Assembly (NCBI RefSeq): GCF_000407445.1
Contig: NZ_ASWB01000003.1
Span: forward strand, 496,001-560,000
DNA length: 64,000 bases
DNA from: Enterococcus moraviensis ATCC BAA-383
GTDB taxonomy: Bacteria > Bacillota > Bacilli > Lactobacillales > Enterococcaceae
Reading direction: 5' to 3'
The notes under the pieces are model-generated. The model was not told where the DNA came from, did not search any database, and worked only from the letters and a program-made list of their open reading frames with translations. Each line of letters starts with the position of its first letter. Position 1 is the stretch's first letter. Below are positions 52,653-62,537 of the stretch, in pieces. Position numbers and translations under genes: made by a program.

Positions 52653-53969
52653 CTACAATGCTTCATTTACTAATTCTGTTTGATTCTTCTCAAAAACTTT
52701 AAAGAACGGGTAATAAACAAAAATGCTTAAAACAACTAGAAAAATGTAAAATAGAATATTACGCCAATCCATCGTCGCTAAATAGGCTTGGGCAAAGAAT
52801 GGTGTGAAAGACGGATCTACAATGAAACCTAAGGAGATCAGCCCAATTTTTTGAGCAAAATAGGTTAAAAATAGGGAAATGACTGGCATGATCAAAAATG
52901 GAATCCCTAAAATCGGATTAAACACGATCGGCAATCCGAAAATAACTGGTTCGTTAATTGAACAAATACCTGGAACAAAAGACAATTTGCCAATCGTGCG
53001 GTATTGTGGCACTTTACTAAACATCATCAAAATCACTAAACCTAGTGTATTTCCAGCCCCACCTAAAACAGAAATACGAAACATTTGCAAGTTCATCAAA
53101 TGCGTCATTGCTTCTCCATTGGCAGCTTGCTCTGCATTCAGTCCTGTTTGCGCAACGCCTAAGGTAAAAACGATTGGAAAAATAATGGAGGACCCATTGA
53201 TTCCAAACAACCAAAGCACATTTCCCAACGTTACGATCAATAGTAAACCACCTAAACTCCCAGCTACGTTAACAGCTGGTGTCAACACAGACATTACCGC
53301 ATCAGGAAATGTTTGATCAATCATGCCTAGAAAAATTAAATTCAACCCATAAAATAGGATAATATTTGTCACTAAAGGAATCAATGTATTGATAAACGTC
53401 ACAACCATTGGCGGTACTGTATCCGGTAGCGATATTTTAATGTTTTTCACTTCAAAGAAACGGCTAACTTCTACAACTAACAGGCCTAAAATAATTGCCA
53501 CAAACAACCCATTTGTCCCTAAATAAGTCAGAGAAATTGTGCCCTCTTTAACTGGCGTACACACTAGCAGATACGTTACCATACTCACCATACCATTCAT
53601 AGCTGCATTCAGTTTGTACTCGTTGGATAGTGAATAGGCAATTCCAAAAACACTGATCAACCCAATAATGCCCATCGTTAAATTATAAGGTGCTGTAATC
53701 ATATCATAATTAGCAACAGCAAATTCTTTCCAATTAGCTAAAAACTTCATAAAAATCCCAGCATGTGAAGGATCATAGTGCTCCATATTGATAGGTGGAT
53801 TTGCAAAAATCAAGAAAAATGAACCAATCACAATAAACGGTAGACCAAACATCATCCCAGTCGAAACTGCTTTAAGGTGTCGCTGATTTCCAACCTTATT
53901 TGCAAAGGGACTTAAAATGTCATTCAATCGATTTACAACAGACTCTTTTGCGCTATCTGATTTATTCAT
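52653..53969 (-). CDS. PTS EIIC permease, cellobiose family (second)
   Basis: A 438-residue EIIC with about 10 spans. RHLKAVSTGMMFGLPFIVIGSFFLIFANPP, LWLFGINGSSIIFPIVFTLG and SINEPVIFGLPIVFNPILGIPFLIMPV are family markers. It is expressed with the RarA C-terminal-like gene, whose stop lies 12 bases upstream, and divergently to an RpiR regulator. No EIIA, EIIB or hydrolase is adjacent, so the sugar cannot be inferred. Confidence 0.88.
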   Translation of the reverse strand: MNKSDSAKESVVNRLNDILSPFANKVGNQRHLKAVSTGMMFGLPFIVIGSFFLIFANPPINMEHYDPSHAGIFMKFLANWKEFAVANYDMITAPYNLTMGIIGLISVFGIAYSLSNEYKLNAAMNGMVSMVTYLLVCTPVKEGTISLTYLGTNGLFVAIILGLLVVEVSRFFEVKNIKISLPDTVPPMVVTFINTLIPLVTNIILFYGLNLIFLGMIDQTFPDAVMSVLTPAVNVAGSLGGLLLIVTLGNVLWLFGINGSSIIFPIVFTLGVAQTGLNAEQAANGEAMTHLMNLQMFRISVLGGAGNTLGLVILMMFSKVPQYRTIGKLSFVPGICSINEPVIFGLPIVFNPILGIPFLIMPVISLFLTYFAQKIGLISLGFIVDPSFTPFFAQAYLATMDWRNILFYIFLVVLSIFVYYPFFKVFEKNQTELVNEAL

Positions 53970-53981
53970 TAGATTTCCTCC

Positions 53982-54599
53982 TTAGACTTGCCAAGAATTG
54001 AATTCAAAAGCCGATTCAACAACTTCATCAGGGTCATAGTGATCAATGATTTTTGCGTATTCTTCTTTATAGTTATTTGTGACTTCAGCCTGAGGAATAA
54101 CAACACTTGCTTCATTTAGAAAATGCTTTGAATCCCGGCCCATTTCTTTCCCTCGTGTCGTGTGCTTGTCTAATGCGATATCTGGAATTTCAGGTACGTA
54201 GCCCATCGCAAAACTTTTGATCACGATATTTTTCAATAAATCGGAGGACCGATCTTTTTCAGATTGGCATAAATAACGAATCGCATGGAAAAAGAACATC
54301 GCACGATCTGATTCATTGTATTGAAATTCTTTACGCATTTGATTCAAGTTATTGACCATGATTGCAGCATTTTCGTTCCCCATACCAATATCTTCTACCG
54401 AAATCGCTAGTAGTCTGCGCCATAATTTTTCTTCAAACTGGGGAGATGTGATGTACATTTCATAAGCAAAATCACATGCCGCCCGTTCATTTCCACGACG
54501 AATCGATTTTTGCAGTGCTGACACCACTTCATCGCCATTCAAGTTATTTCTAGTTTTGATTCTTGCCCACGGATCATTGATATATTCTTGTTCTGTCAT
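53982..54599 (-). CDS. Free-standing RarA/MgsA C-terminal-like protein
   Basis: A 205-residue protein that resembles only the C-terminal half of the RarA (MgsA) replication-associated AAA+ ATPase: VVSALQKSIRRGNERAACDFAYEMY, LWRRLLAISVEDIGMGNENAAIMVNNL and IPDIALDKHTTRGKEMGRD match ALHKS, RRxLxIASEDVG and KxMKEMG-type motifs of that family. There is no Walker A or B. AGGAG precedes ATG 54599. It sits in a PTS operon facing an RpiR regulator, an unexpected context. Its function there is unknown. Confidence 0.75.
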   Translation of the reverse strand: MTEQEYINDPWARIKTRNNLNGDEVVSALQKSIRRGNERAACDFAYEMYITSPQFEEKLWRRLLAISVEDIGMGNENAAIMVNNLNQMRKEFQYNESDRAMFFFHAIRYLCQSEKDRSSDLLKNIVIKSFAMGYVPEIPDIALDKHTTRGKEMGRDSKHFLNEASVVIPQAEVTNNYKEEYAKIIDHYDPDEVVESAFEFNSWQV

Positions 54600-54641
54600 G
54601 TTATAATACTCCTAACTAAAATGATTTTAAGGGTGATTCTA

Positions 54642-55337
54642 GTGAATATCGATAGTCTTGCAGAAAAATACCAATTGAATAAAACGGAAAGTCAAATTCT
54701 AAAATATATGACCGACCATCGCCAGGAATTAAAAAATTTAGGTATTCGAGAAATTGCGAAACAAAGCTTTGTTTCAACCGCTACGATCATTAATATGGCT
54801 AAGAAGATGAACTTTACTGGGTATAGTGAACTTGTTTTTTATATTAGTGAGTTCAATCTTAACCAAGAACGTCTTGAAAAACATGATGTGATTAAGGCGT
54901 ATGGGGAAGATTTCTTAACACTTTTAAGAAAATATCAAGATAAAAACATCATGATCTTAGGATCTGGTTTTTCGCAAAATTTAGCAAATTACTTTTCTGA
55001 ATACTTCAATCTCTACGGTTTCAGAGCTACGTCAAACAGTCACTTAGAATTTTTAAGAGAAAGCCATAAAGAGGATGTGCTACTGATTTTCATCAGCAAT
55101 TCCGGTAATACTGGTAGGATGTTTGAACTAGCAGAAATTGCTCAAGCAAATGAGTTGGAAAGTATTTGCTTTGTCGGTAGTGACCAATCAGCTATTAGCA
55201 GACTTTCTACACTTTCTATCAGTACAAATACGTACTCCCAAAGCTCCCATCAAGATTTTTATCCTCAGTTATTCTTTGGAACAGTTCTAATTCAATTTGA
55301 ATTGCTCATGAGTTATACACTTCAAAATTTACGGTAG
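54642..55337 (+). CDS. RpiR-family (HTH plus SIS) regulator
   Basis: A 231-residue regulator. The N-terminal HTH-6 (KYQLNKTESQILKYMTDHRQELKNLGIREIAKQSFVSTATIINMAKKMNFTGYSELVFYI) and the C-terminal SIS sugar-phosphate domain (NIMILGSGFSQNLANYFSEYFNLYG, LLIFISNSGNTGRMFELAEIAQ) are complete. I chose GTG 54642 with AAGGGTG 6 bases upstream. Only 42 bases separate it from the divergent PTS operon, so it must control both from a shared site. Confidence 0.87.
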   Translation: MNIDSLAEKYQLNKTESQILKYMTDHRQELKNLGIREIAKQSFVSTATIINMAKKMNFTGYSELVFYISEFNLNQERLEKHDVIKAYGEDFLTLLRKYQDKNIMILGSGFSQNLANYFSEYFNLYGFRATSNSHLEFLRESHKEDVLLIFISNSGNTGRMFELAEIAQANELESICFVGSDQSAISRLSTLSISTNTYSQSSHQDFYPQLFFGTVLIQFELLMSYTLQNLR

Positions 55338-55414
55338 AAGAACGATTCGGCCGATGTTTCTTCATCCGTATTATAGTGGAAAAAAATCTGTATAAGAAGC
55401 GCTTTCAGCTAGAT

Positions 55415-55452
55415 ATAAACATGTTTACAGATTTGTAAACATGTTTATTTTG
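55415..55452 (+). terminator. rpiR terminator
   Basis: A 15-bp perfect stem (55415-55429 with 55434-55448), GATT loop, then TTTTG. Upstream, AAGAAGCGCTTTCA (55396-55409) is a weak cre-like palindrome. Confidence 0.65.
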
Positions 55453-55524
55453 TGTTCGAAATGAAAAACTCTGTGAAAAAAAATACGAAACTTACTTTTT
55501 AATCTTTTTTTAATGTAAGCTTTC

Positions 55525-55533
55525 TGTTATAAT
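55525..55533 (+). promoter_or_regulatory. serCA promoter, extended -10
   Basis: TGTTATAAT 63 bases ahead of serC. A second TATAATATAAT lies at 55549-55559. The -35 is weak (TTTTTT). Confidence 0.5.
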
Positions 55534-55596
55534 GGTTTTCACATTTACTATAATATAATGGTAAGTGAATGATCATATCGAAGGAGAGATAGATGT

Positions 55597-56688
55597 ATGA
55601 AAACTGTTTACAATTTTTCAGCTGGTCCCGCCGTTTTACCTAAAAGTGTATTGGAAAAAGCACAATCCGAATTGGTGAATTACGAAAACAGCGGTATGTC
55701 CGTGATGGAGTTGAGTCATCGTTCCTCCCTTTTTGAATCGATCATTGAAAATGCCGAAACATTACTCAGAGAATTAATGACTATTCCCGATAACTATAAA
55801 GTACTCTTTTTACAAGGAGGAGCCAGCATGCAGTTTACTATGGTTCCCTTGAATTTAGCGCAACATAAAAAAGCGTTGTATGTCAATACTGGTTCTTGGG
55901 CAAAAAAAGCGATCAGTGAAGCGAAAAAACTTGGTAATGTCGATGTTGAAGTGATTGCCTCAAGCGAAGATAAAAATTTTACTTATATTCCTGACATCCG
56001 CAAAGAAGACATTCCTCAAGATGCTGCTTATGTCCATATCACGACCAATAATACAATTGAAGGCACAACAATCTATGATTTACCTGATACAGGAGTCGTT
56101 CCAATCGTGGCTGATATGTCTTCAAATATTTTGTCGATCGACTATAATGTTGCTGACTTTGGGTTGATTTATGCTGGGGCACAAAAAAATATCGGTCCAG
56201 CTGGACTAACTGTTGTGATCGTTCGTGATGATTTGATCGGCCAAGCAGATGTTCTTAGCGCCATGTTAGATTATGACATCCATGCAAAAAATGGTTCAAT
56301 GTACAACACCCCGCCAACATACAGCATTTACATGGCAAAACTTGTCTTTGAATGGATCAAAGAACAAGGTGGCGTGAGTCAAATGGAAAAACAAAACAAA
56401 GAAAAAGCAGCCATTTTATATGATGAAATCGATTCATCTGCTCTATTTTCGTCACCAGTCAATCCAAAAGATCGTTCGATCAACAACATTCCTTTTATCA
56501 CAGGAAACGAAGATTTGGATAAAAAATTCAATCAAGAAGCTTTAGCAACAGGCTTTGAAAACTTAAAAGGACACCGCTCTGTAGGTGGTATGCGCGCAAG
56601 TTTATACAATGCCTTTCCAAAAGCTGGTGTCGTTGCCTTAGTTGAGTTGATGAAACAATTTGAAGCAGAAAATGGAGGAACAAAATAG
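55597..56688 (+). CDS. serC: Phosphoserine aminotransferase
   Basis: A 363-residue PLP enzyme of serine synthesis. [37 protein letters not shown] and the PLP lysine in [12 protein letters not shown] (about residue 196), then [20 protein letters not shown] precedes ATG. serA begins at the next base after its stop. Confidence 0.96.
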   Translation: MKTVYNFSAGPAVLPKSVLEKAQSELVNYENSGMSVMELSHRSSLFESIIENAETLLRELMTIPDNYKVLFLQGGASMQFTMVPLNLAQHKKALYVNTGSWAKKAISEAKKLGNVDVEVIASSEDKNFTYIPDIRKEDIPQDAAYVHITTNNTIEGTTIYDLPDTGVVPIVADMSSNILSIDYNVADFGLIYAGAQKNIGPAGLTVVIVRDDLIGQADVLSAMLDYDIHAKNGSMYNTPPTYSIYMAKLVFEWIKEQGGVSQMEKQNKEKAAILYDEIDSSALFSSPVNPKDRSINNIPFITGNEDLDKKFNQEALATGFENLKGHRSVGGMRASLYNAFPKAGVVALVELMKQFEAENGGTK

Positions 56689-57876
56689 ATGTATGATATT
56701 AAAACATTCAATGCAATTGCACCCGTTGGTTTAGCACGTTTTAACGAAGAAAATTTCACCATCAACAAAACTGAAACACCTGCTGGTATCATCTTACGTA
56801 GTGAAAAACTTCATGACTATGCATTTCCTACTTCCGTTTTGGCTGTTGCTCGTGCTGGTGCGGGAACCAATAATGTGCCTGTTAAGCAATGTACCGAAAA
56901 TGGCATCGTCGTTTTTAATACACCTGGGGCCAACGCGAACGCGGTAAAAGAATTAGTGATTGCCTGCCTACTTTTATCTGTCCGTCCGATTTTAAAAGGT
57001 TCTAATTGGGTCCAAACGTTGACTGGAACAGATACCGAAGAACAAGCTGAAGCACAGAAAAAACAATTTGCAGGTACTGAATTAGAAGGTAAAAAACTTG
57101 GTGTGATCGGACTTGGCGCAATCGGTGCAATGGTTGCTAATGATGCTTACCGTTTAGGTATGGAAGTCACTGGCTTTGATCCATTTGTTTCTGTTGATAC
57201 CGCTTGGAGTATCTCACGTCGGGTCAAACGGGCGCAAAGTATGGAAGAAGTTCTAAAGACCTGTGATTTTATTACCGTACACGTTCCTTTATCTGAAAAT
57301 ACGCACCATCTGATTGGCAAAGAACAATTAGCACAAATGAAAGAAAATGCCGTTTTACTCAACTTTGCCCGTGGTGAATTAGTCGAAACACAAGCTGTGA
57401 TTGACGCTCTTGCGAATGGAGAAATCAGTAATTTTGTTACTGATTTTGCGGACGAACGATTATTACACAACGAAAAAGTTTTGGTTTTACCTCACTTAGG
57501 TGCTTCTACAGAAGAAGCAGAAATCAACTGTGCAAAAATGGCAGCACGAACACTGAAAAAATTCCTAGAAACAGGTAATATCAAACGCTCTGTCAACTTT
57601 CCAACTGTAGAGATGGCCTTTAATTCACCTTTCCGTTTCACTATCGTGCATAGAAATGTGCCAAATATGTTAGGACAAATCTCTACCGGGATCGCAAACT
57701 TGGAAATCAATATCGACACAATGATCAACCGTAGTCGTGATGATTATGCCTACACAATTGTTGATATTGCAGAAACGGACGAAGAAAAAATCAATGCTGC
57801 AGCTGAGAAAATTCAAGCAGCCGAAAATATTATTCGTGTAAGAACAATCAAAAATACTGAGGCGGTGAGTTATTAA
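56689..57876 (+). CDS. serA: D-3-phosphoglycerate dehydrogenase
   Basis: A 395-residue dehydrogenase, first step of serine synthesis. Rossmann motif GVIGLGAIGAMVAN near residue 137, catalytic Arg in NFARGELV and His in LPHLGASTEEAE (about 268), then a C-terminal ACT domain (NVPNMLGQISTGIANLEINIDTMINRSR) from about 320. It overlaps the next gene as TAATG. Confidence 0.95.
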   Translation: MYDIKTFNAIAPVGLARFNEENFTINKTETPAGIILRSEKLHDYAFPTSVLAVARAGAGTNNVPVKQCTENGIVVFNTPGANANAVKELVIACLLLSVRPILKGSNWVQTLTGTDTEEQAEAQKKQFAGTELEGKKLGVIGLGAIGAMVANDAYRLGMEVTGFDPFVSVDTAWSISRRVKRAQSMEEVLKTCDFITVHVPLSENTHHLIGKEQLAQMKENAVLLNFARGELVETQAVIDALANGEISNFVTDFADERLLHNEKVLVLPHLGASTEEAEINCAKMAARTLKKFLETGNIKRSVNFPTVEMAFNSPFRFTIVHRNVPNMLGQISTGIANLEINIDTMINRSRDDYAYTIVDIAETDEEKINAAAEKIQAAENIIRVRTIKNTEAVSY

Positions 57877-59114
57877 TGGTTCTAATCCATCCATTTAAAA
57901 GTATTCGACCAGCAGCTGAATTCAGTGAAAAAATCGCTACATTGCCTTATGATGTTTTAAATTCTGTAGAAGCACGCGAACTAGGTGAGCAGAATCTTTA
58001 TTCTTACTTACACATTGATAAGGCCGAAATCGATTTACCTGAAACACTTTCGCCTTATGATGATCAAGTTTATGAGAAAGCCGCAAGTAATCTACAAGAA
58101 TTCTTACAAAAGCAATGGTTGATTCAAGATGATCAACCGCTTTTATACCTTTATGAATTAACAATGAACGGTCGCGCTCAGACAGGACTTGTGACTTGCA
58201 CGTCGATTTCCGACTATACAGAAGGTAAAATCAAAAAACACGAATTTACCCGCCCAGAAAAAGAAGTCGATCGCATTCGCCACATTGAAGCTTGCGATGC
58301 AAATACGAGCCCGATTTTTCTAACCTATCGTCGAAATGAGCAAATCCAAACAATGATGGATGACTGGAAAAAAACGCATGATCCAGCTTATGATTTCACC
58401 AGTTTCCACGATGTCACACACCGCGTTTGGTTGATAAATAAACCCGAAGTGATCGAGCAACTGGTTGTAACTTTTGCTCAAGATGTGCCAGCGTTATATA
58501 TCGCGGATGGTCATCACCGCACTGAATCAGCTGTAAAAGTCGGTCAAAAGAAAAAAGCAGCTCACTCTGACAGCACAGATACCGCTGAATTCAACTACTT
58601 TTTATCGGTTATTTTCCCTAAAGAAGAATTGGAAATCTTAGATTATAATCGTGTCGTAAAAGGACCAATCGAAGCAGATTTCTTCAGTCGTTTAGAAAAG
58701 AATTTTACTGTTATCAAAACGAAAGACGGTAAACCTACTCTGCCGAAAACATTCGGGATGTATTTAGATGGGCAATGGTATACACTGACCGCCAAAGACA
58801 AGATTTTATCGGACGACCCTGTTGCGGGTCTGGATGTTTCTTTACTTCAAAACCATGTATTTGCTAATATTTTTGATATTCAAGATATCCGTACAGACAA
58901 ACGAATCGACTTTGTTGGTGGCATTCGTGGAATGAAGGAATTAGAACAGTTAGTGGATAGTGGGCAATGGGCTGTCGCATTTGCTGTTTACCCAACAACA
59001 ATGGATGATTTGTTGAACGTCGCAGACGCTGGCAAAATCATGCCGCCAAAATCAACTTGGTTTGAGCCTAAATTATTGAGTGGATTATTTGTTCATGATT
59101 TAGAGACAAATTAA
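57876..59114 (+). CDS. DUF1015-family protein of the serine operon
   Basis: A 412-residue soluble DUF1015 protein. IHPFKSIRPAAEFSEKIATLPYDVLNSVEARELGEQNLYSYLHIDKAEID, KKHEFTRPEKEVDRIRHI and ALYIADGHHRTESAVKVGQ are strongly conserved, which suggests an enzyme active site. Its start shares an A with the serA stop. DUF1015 genes often travel with serCA; here no serB phosphatase is adjacent. The biochemical role is not known to me. Confidence 0.9.
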   Translation: MVLIHPFKSIRPAAEFSEKIATLPYDVLNSVEARELGEQNLYSYLHIDKAEIDLPETLSPYDDQVYEKAASNLQEFLQKQWLIQDDQPLLYLYELTMNGRAQTGLVTCTSISDYTEGKIKKHEFTRPEKEVDRIRHIEACDANTSPIFLTYRRNEQIQTMMDDWKKTHDPAYDFTSFHDVTHRVWLINKPEVIEQLVVTFAQDVPALYIADGHHRTESAVKVGQKKKAAHSDSTDTAEFNYFLSVIFPKEELEILDYNRVVKGPIEADFFSRLEKNFTVIKTKDGKPTLPKTFGMYLDGQWYTLTAKDKILSDDPVAGLDVSLLQNHVFANIFDIQDIRTDKRIDFVGGIRGMKELEQLVDSGQWAVAFAVYPTTMDDLLNVADAGKIMPPKSTWFEPKLLSGLFVHDLETN

Positions 59115-59147
59115 GCAGAAAGCTGTAAAATAGAAGAATAAAAACTG

Positions 59148-59186
59148 AAGCTTGGACAAAAGCACAATTTTTTGTCCAAGCTTTCT
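59148..59186 (+). terminator. Terminator of the serine operon
   Basis: AAGCTTGGACAAAA pairs with TTTTGTCCAAGCTT around a short loop, then TCTTTTA. Confidence 0.85.
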
Positions 59187-59203
59187 TTTAAATAAACAAA
59201 AAC

Positions 59204-59237
59204 GGCTTAGGTAGAAGCGCATCCTCCCACCTAAGCC
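59204..59237 (+). promoter_or_regulatory. Hairpin just ahead of proB
   Basis: GGCTTAGGT (59204-59212) pairs with ACCTAAGCC (59229-59237), ending 12 bases before the GAGG ribosome site of proB. There is no T tract, so this may be an RNA stability or translation element, not a terminator. No T-box motif is present. Confidence 0.4.
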
Positions 59238-59258
59238 TCTAAATAAGCGAGGTCAACC

Positions 59259-60053
59259 ATGCGAAAACAATTAAAAGAAGCAAAACGAATCGTCATCAAA
59301 GTAGGAACAAGTACCTTGATTTATCCGAATGGAAATATCAATTTAAGTGCCATCGATCAATTGGCTTTCACTTTATCTGACTTGCGCAACCAAGGCAAAG
59401 AAATTATTCTAGTTTCTTCTGGTGCGATCGGTGTTGGTTTAAATAAATTAAACATGGATAAACGACCTCCTACGATACCAGAACAACAAGCTGTAGCAGC
59501 AGTCGGACAAGCAGAGTTGATGAATATCTACAATCAACGTTTTTTGACGTATAGCCAACAAATTGCTCAATTACTATTAACGAGAGACGTGATTGAATAC
59601 CCTGAAAGCCGTAAAAATGTGACAAATACAATGGAACAACTGCTACAGATGGGGATTATTCCAGTTATTAATGAAAATGATACCGTCGCGATCGACGAAT
59701 TGGACCATCTAACAAAATTTGGCGACAACGATCAGTTATCTGCAATCGTAGCCCAATTGATTCAAGCAGATGCGTTGATCATGTTATCAGATATCGATGG
59801 CTTTTTCTCTGATAATCCAAATACAAACAAAAAAGCAACACTGTTCTCAGAAATCAATGAAATCAATGATGAACTTTTACAACTGGCAGGAGGCAAAGGC
59901 AGTCGCTTTGGTACTGGCGGCATGTATAGCAAATTAAAAGCGGCAGAGCGCATTTTAGAACATGACGGTGCTATGATTTTAGCAAATGGCAAACAACCTA
60001 AGATTATTTTTGACATTTTAAACGGTGAAATGATCGGTACATTATTTATTTAA
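59259..60053 (+). CDS. proB: Glutamate 5-kinase
   Basis: A 264-residue amino-acid kinase, first step of proline synthesis. [52 protein letters not shown] and [15 protein letters not shown] are diagnostic. It lacks the C-terminal PUA domain of E. coli ProB, as in many Lactobacillales. It precedes proA by 16 bases. Confidence 0.96.
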   Translation: MRKQLKEAKRIVIKVGTSTLIYPNGNINLSAIDQLAFTLSDLRNQGKEIILVSSGAIGVGLNKLNMDKRPPTIPEQQAVAAVGQAELMNIYNQRFLTYSQQIAQLLLTRDVIEYPESRKNVTNTMEQLLQMGIIPVINENDTVAIDELDHLTKFGDNDQLSAIVAQLIQADALIMLSDIDGFFSDNPNTNKKATLFSEINEINDELLQLAGGKGSRFGTGGMYSKLKAAERILEHDGAMILANGKQPKIIFDILNGEMIGTLFI

Positions 60054-60069
60054 ACTGGAGGGAAAGCCA

Positions 60070-61317
60070 ATGACTGATTTACTAACATTAGGGAAACAAG
60101 CCAAGGAAACAGCCTACAAATTAGGCTTAATGGACACAAAAACAAAAAATGATTTATTGCAATGTATGGCAGATGAACTAGAGAAAAATACAGATGACAT
60201 CTTAGCCGAAAATCAAAAAGATTTAGCGAAAGCCACAGAAAATGGAATTACCGACACTATGCTTGATCGCTTGCGTTTAACAGACGAACGAATCAAGGAC
60301 ATGGCTGATGGAATTCGCCAAGTCGCAACATTGCCTGATCCAATCGGTGAAGTCGACAAAATGTGGAAAAACGAAGATGGCTTGATGATCGGCAAACAAC
60401 GTGTCCCTCTTGGTGTTATTGGTATCATTTATGAATCCCGCCCAAACGTGACGACTGATGCTGCAAGCTTATGCTTTAAAACAGGGAATGCAGTGATTTT
60501 ACGTGGCGGCAAAGAAGCGTTTCATTCAAATCAAATTCTAGTAACTGTTTTACAACAAGCTTTAAAACAAAAAGGAGCCTCACCTTTTGCAATTCAATTC
60601 GTTGACGATACTTCTAGAGAAACAGCACAACAATTAATGAAATTAAATGACTATTTAGATGTTTTGATTCCACGCGGTGGTGCGAATTTGATCAAAACAG
60701 TTTTAACCACTGCAACTGTTCCCGTAATCGAAACGGGCACTGGAAATTGTCATGTTTATATCGATAAAGACGCCCAATTAGAGATGGCAACCAATATCAT
60801 CGTCAATGCAAAATGCCAACGACCTTCAGTTTGTAATTCGGCTGAAACCTTGTTGATCCATCAAGACGTAGCGCAGGATTATCTACCTGTTATCGAAAAA
60901 GCATTAAACGAATACAATGTAGAGTTACGAGCTGATGAACGGGCACTCGCTATTTTTGAGCACTCGATGGCAGCAACTCAAGAAGATTGGGAAACTGAAT
61001 TCAATGATTACATCTTAGCTGTTAAAGTAGTCGATTCTTTGGATGAGGCAATACAACATATCAATCGCTACAATACAAAACATTCTGAAAGCATCATCAG
61101 CGATAACTACTTTGCTACGCAACAATTTTTACAACAAGTGGATGCAGCGGCCGTTTACGCGAATGCCTCCACACGATTTACAGATGGTTTTGTTTTTGGT
61201 TTTGGTGCGGAAATTGGCATCAGCACACAGAAATTACATGCACGCGGTCCGATGGGCTTAGCAGAACTTACGTCGACGAAATATATTGTTTATGGAGATG
61301 GGCAATATCGGAAATAA
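60070..61317 (+). CDS. proA: Glutamate-5-semialdehyde dehydrogenase
   Basis: A 415-residue dehydrogenase, second step of proline synthesis. [34 protein letters not shown], the catalytic cysteine in [14 protein letters not shown] and [43 protein letters not shown] precedes ATG. Confidence 0.96.
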   Translation: MTDLLTLGKQAKETAYKLGLMDTKTKNDLLQCMADELEKNTDDILAENQKDLAKATENGITDTMLDRLRLTDERIKDMADGIRQVATLPDPIGEVDKMWKNEDGLMIGKQRVPLGVIGIIYESRPNVTTDAASLCFKTGNAVILRGGKEAFHSNQILVTVLQQALKQKGASPFAIQFVDDTSRETAQQLMKLNDYLDVLIPRGGANLIKTVLTTATVPVIETGTGNCHVYIDKDAQLEMATNIIVNAKCQRPSVCNSAETLLIHQDVAQDYLPVIEKALNEYNVELRADERALAIFEHSMAATQEDWETEFNDYILAVKVVDSLDEAIQHINRYNTKHSESIISDNYFATQQFLQQVDAAAVYANASTRFTDGFVFGFGAEIGISTQKLHARGPMGLAELTSTKYIVYGDGQYRK

Positions 61318-61358
61318 AACGAAGCCACAACCATTCTAAAATCGTTAGGAGGGCTTTC

Positions 61359-62186
61359 ATGAAACGCGACGGACACACGCACACAGAATTTTGTCCACAT
61401 GGAAAAGTCGAAGACACTGAATTATTGATTCAAAAGGCGATTCGCCTTGGTTTTAAAGAATACAGTATTACAGAGCACGCCCCTTTACCAACAGGGATAG
61501 AAAAATTGGCAGCAGGCGATCCAAAAGTGTGGACAACAGCCTCAATGGCTTTAAATGATGTGGATAACTATTTCAAAAGAATGAATGATTTACGAAAAAA
61601 GTATGCTTCTGACATTCTTATTCACATTGGATTTGAATTGGATTATTTTTCAGCATTTGAAGGATGGACTCGTGACTTTTTAGCTGAATATGGGCCACAA
61701 ACAGACGATGGGATTCTATCTGTTCACTTTCTTGAGGGGAAAGATGGATTACGTGGCATCGACTATTCTTTTGAAGAATATAAGACAGGTATCGTGGATT
61801 ACTTAGATAGCTTTGAAAAAGCTCAAAAACTGTACTACCAGAAGGTTTTAGCTTCTTTAGAAGCTGATCTTGGTCCGTTTAAACCTACTCGTTTAGGACA
61901 TATCTCCTTATGCCAAAAATTCGAGCGTTTCTTTGAAGAACCAACGGATTATTCTTTAACGAATAAAGCACTTGTCCACAACCTTTTAACGCGGGTACAA
62001 CAAGAAAAATACAGTTTGGATTTAAACACAGCTGGATTTTATAAACAGGGTTATCAACAGACTTATCCACAGGTGTGGATAACTGAATTAGCAATCAAAT
62101 CAGCGATTCCTTTTGTCTATGGATCTGATACACATTCATTGGACAATGTCGGGCAAGGTTATGAAAAGATTCAGCACTGGCTTTAA
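61359..62186 (+). CDS. PHP-domain phosphatase, histidinol-phosphatase (HisJ) type
   Basis: A 275-residue PHP metallophosphatase. DGHTHTEFCPHG, YSITEHAPLP, GFELDYF, ILSVHFLEG, LGHISLCQKF and GSDTHSLDNVG supply the metal ligands. No histidine genes are nearby, and the gene follows proA by 41 bases, so it may serve another phosphate ester. Two perfect DnaA boxes overlap its codons near 62063-62082. Confidence 0.85.
   Translation: MKRDGHTHTEFCPHGKVEDTELLIQKAIRLGFKEYSITEHAPLPTGIEKLAAGDPKVWTTASMALNDVDNYFKRMNDLRKKYASDILIHIGFELDYFSAFEGWTRDFLAEYGPQTDDGILSVHFLEGKDGLRGIDYSFEEYKTGIVDYLDSFEKAQKLYYQKVLASLEADLGPFKPTRLGHISLCQKFERFFEEPTDYSLTNKALVHNLLTRVQQEKYSLDLNTAGFYKQGYQQTYPQVWITELAIKSAIPFVYGSDTHSLDNVGQGYEKIQHWL
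62051..62082. repeat. Three DnaA-box-like 9-mers in coding DNA
   Basis: TTATCAACA (62051-62059, one mismatch), TTATCCACA (62063-62071, perfect) and the inverted TGTGGATAA (62074-62082, perfect). Confidence 0.6.
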
Positions 62187-62190
62187 CACG

Positions 62191-62235
62191 ACTACGATTC
62201 TTGAAGGCTTACTTCTTCGAATCGTAGTTTTTTTA
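62191..62235 (+). terminator. Terminator of proBA/PHP operon
   Basis: ACTACGATTC (62191-62200) pairs with GAATCGTAGT (62219-62228), then TTTTTTA. Confidence 0.85.
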
Positions 62236-62342
62236 TATTTAAAATAAGCTATTATTTCGTTATTCTACTTAAATTCTATAAAATGAATTTGCGATTCTCT
62301 GTTATCCGAACTTTTGGATTTACACGACGCAACACTCTAAAT

Positions 62343-62396
62343 TGTGGATAACAGTTAAAGCAAATTTGTTTTCCACATTATTGTTTCTGTGGATAT
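62343..62396. repeat. Three more DnaA-box-like 9-mers, intergenic
   Basis: TGTGGATAA (62343-62351, perfect), TTTTCCACA (62369-62377, one mismatch) and TGTGGATAT (62388-62396, one mismatch). They are followed by about 120 bp of very AT-rich DNA up to the YfhO-family gene. The 62236-62537 gap holds no gene I can see. Confidence 0.6.
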
Positions 62397-62537
62397 CTTA
62401 TTTTGAAAAATCGTAAATGACATTTTTTTCTAATTTAATCGTTCACGATTTTCTTTAATTTTTTCTTTATAGCAATCAATTTCTCAATGGATATGCTAAA
62501 CTATATATATTCTATTTATTATGTTGTGAGGTTGATT

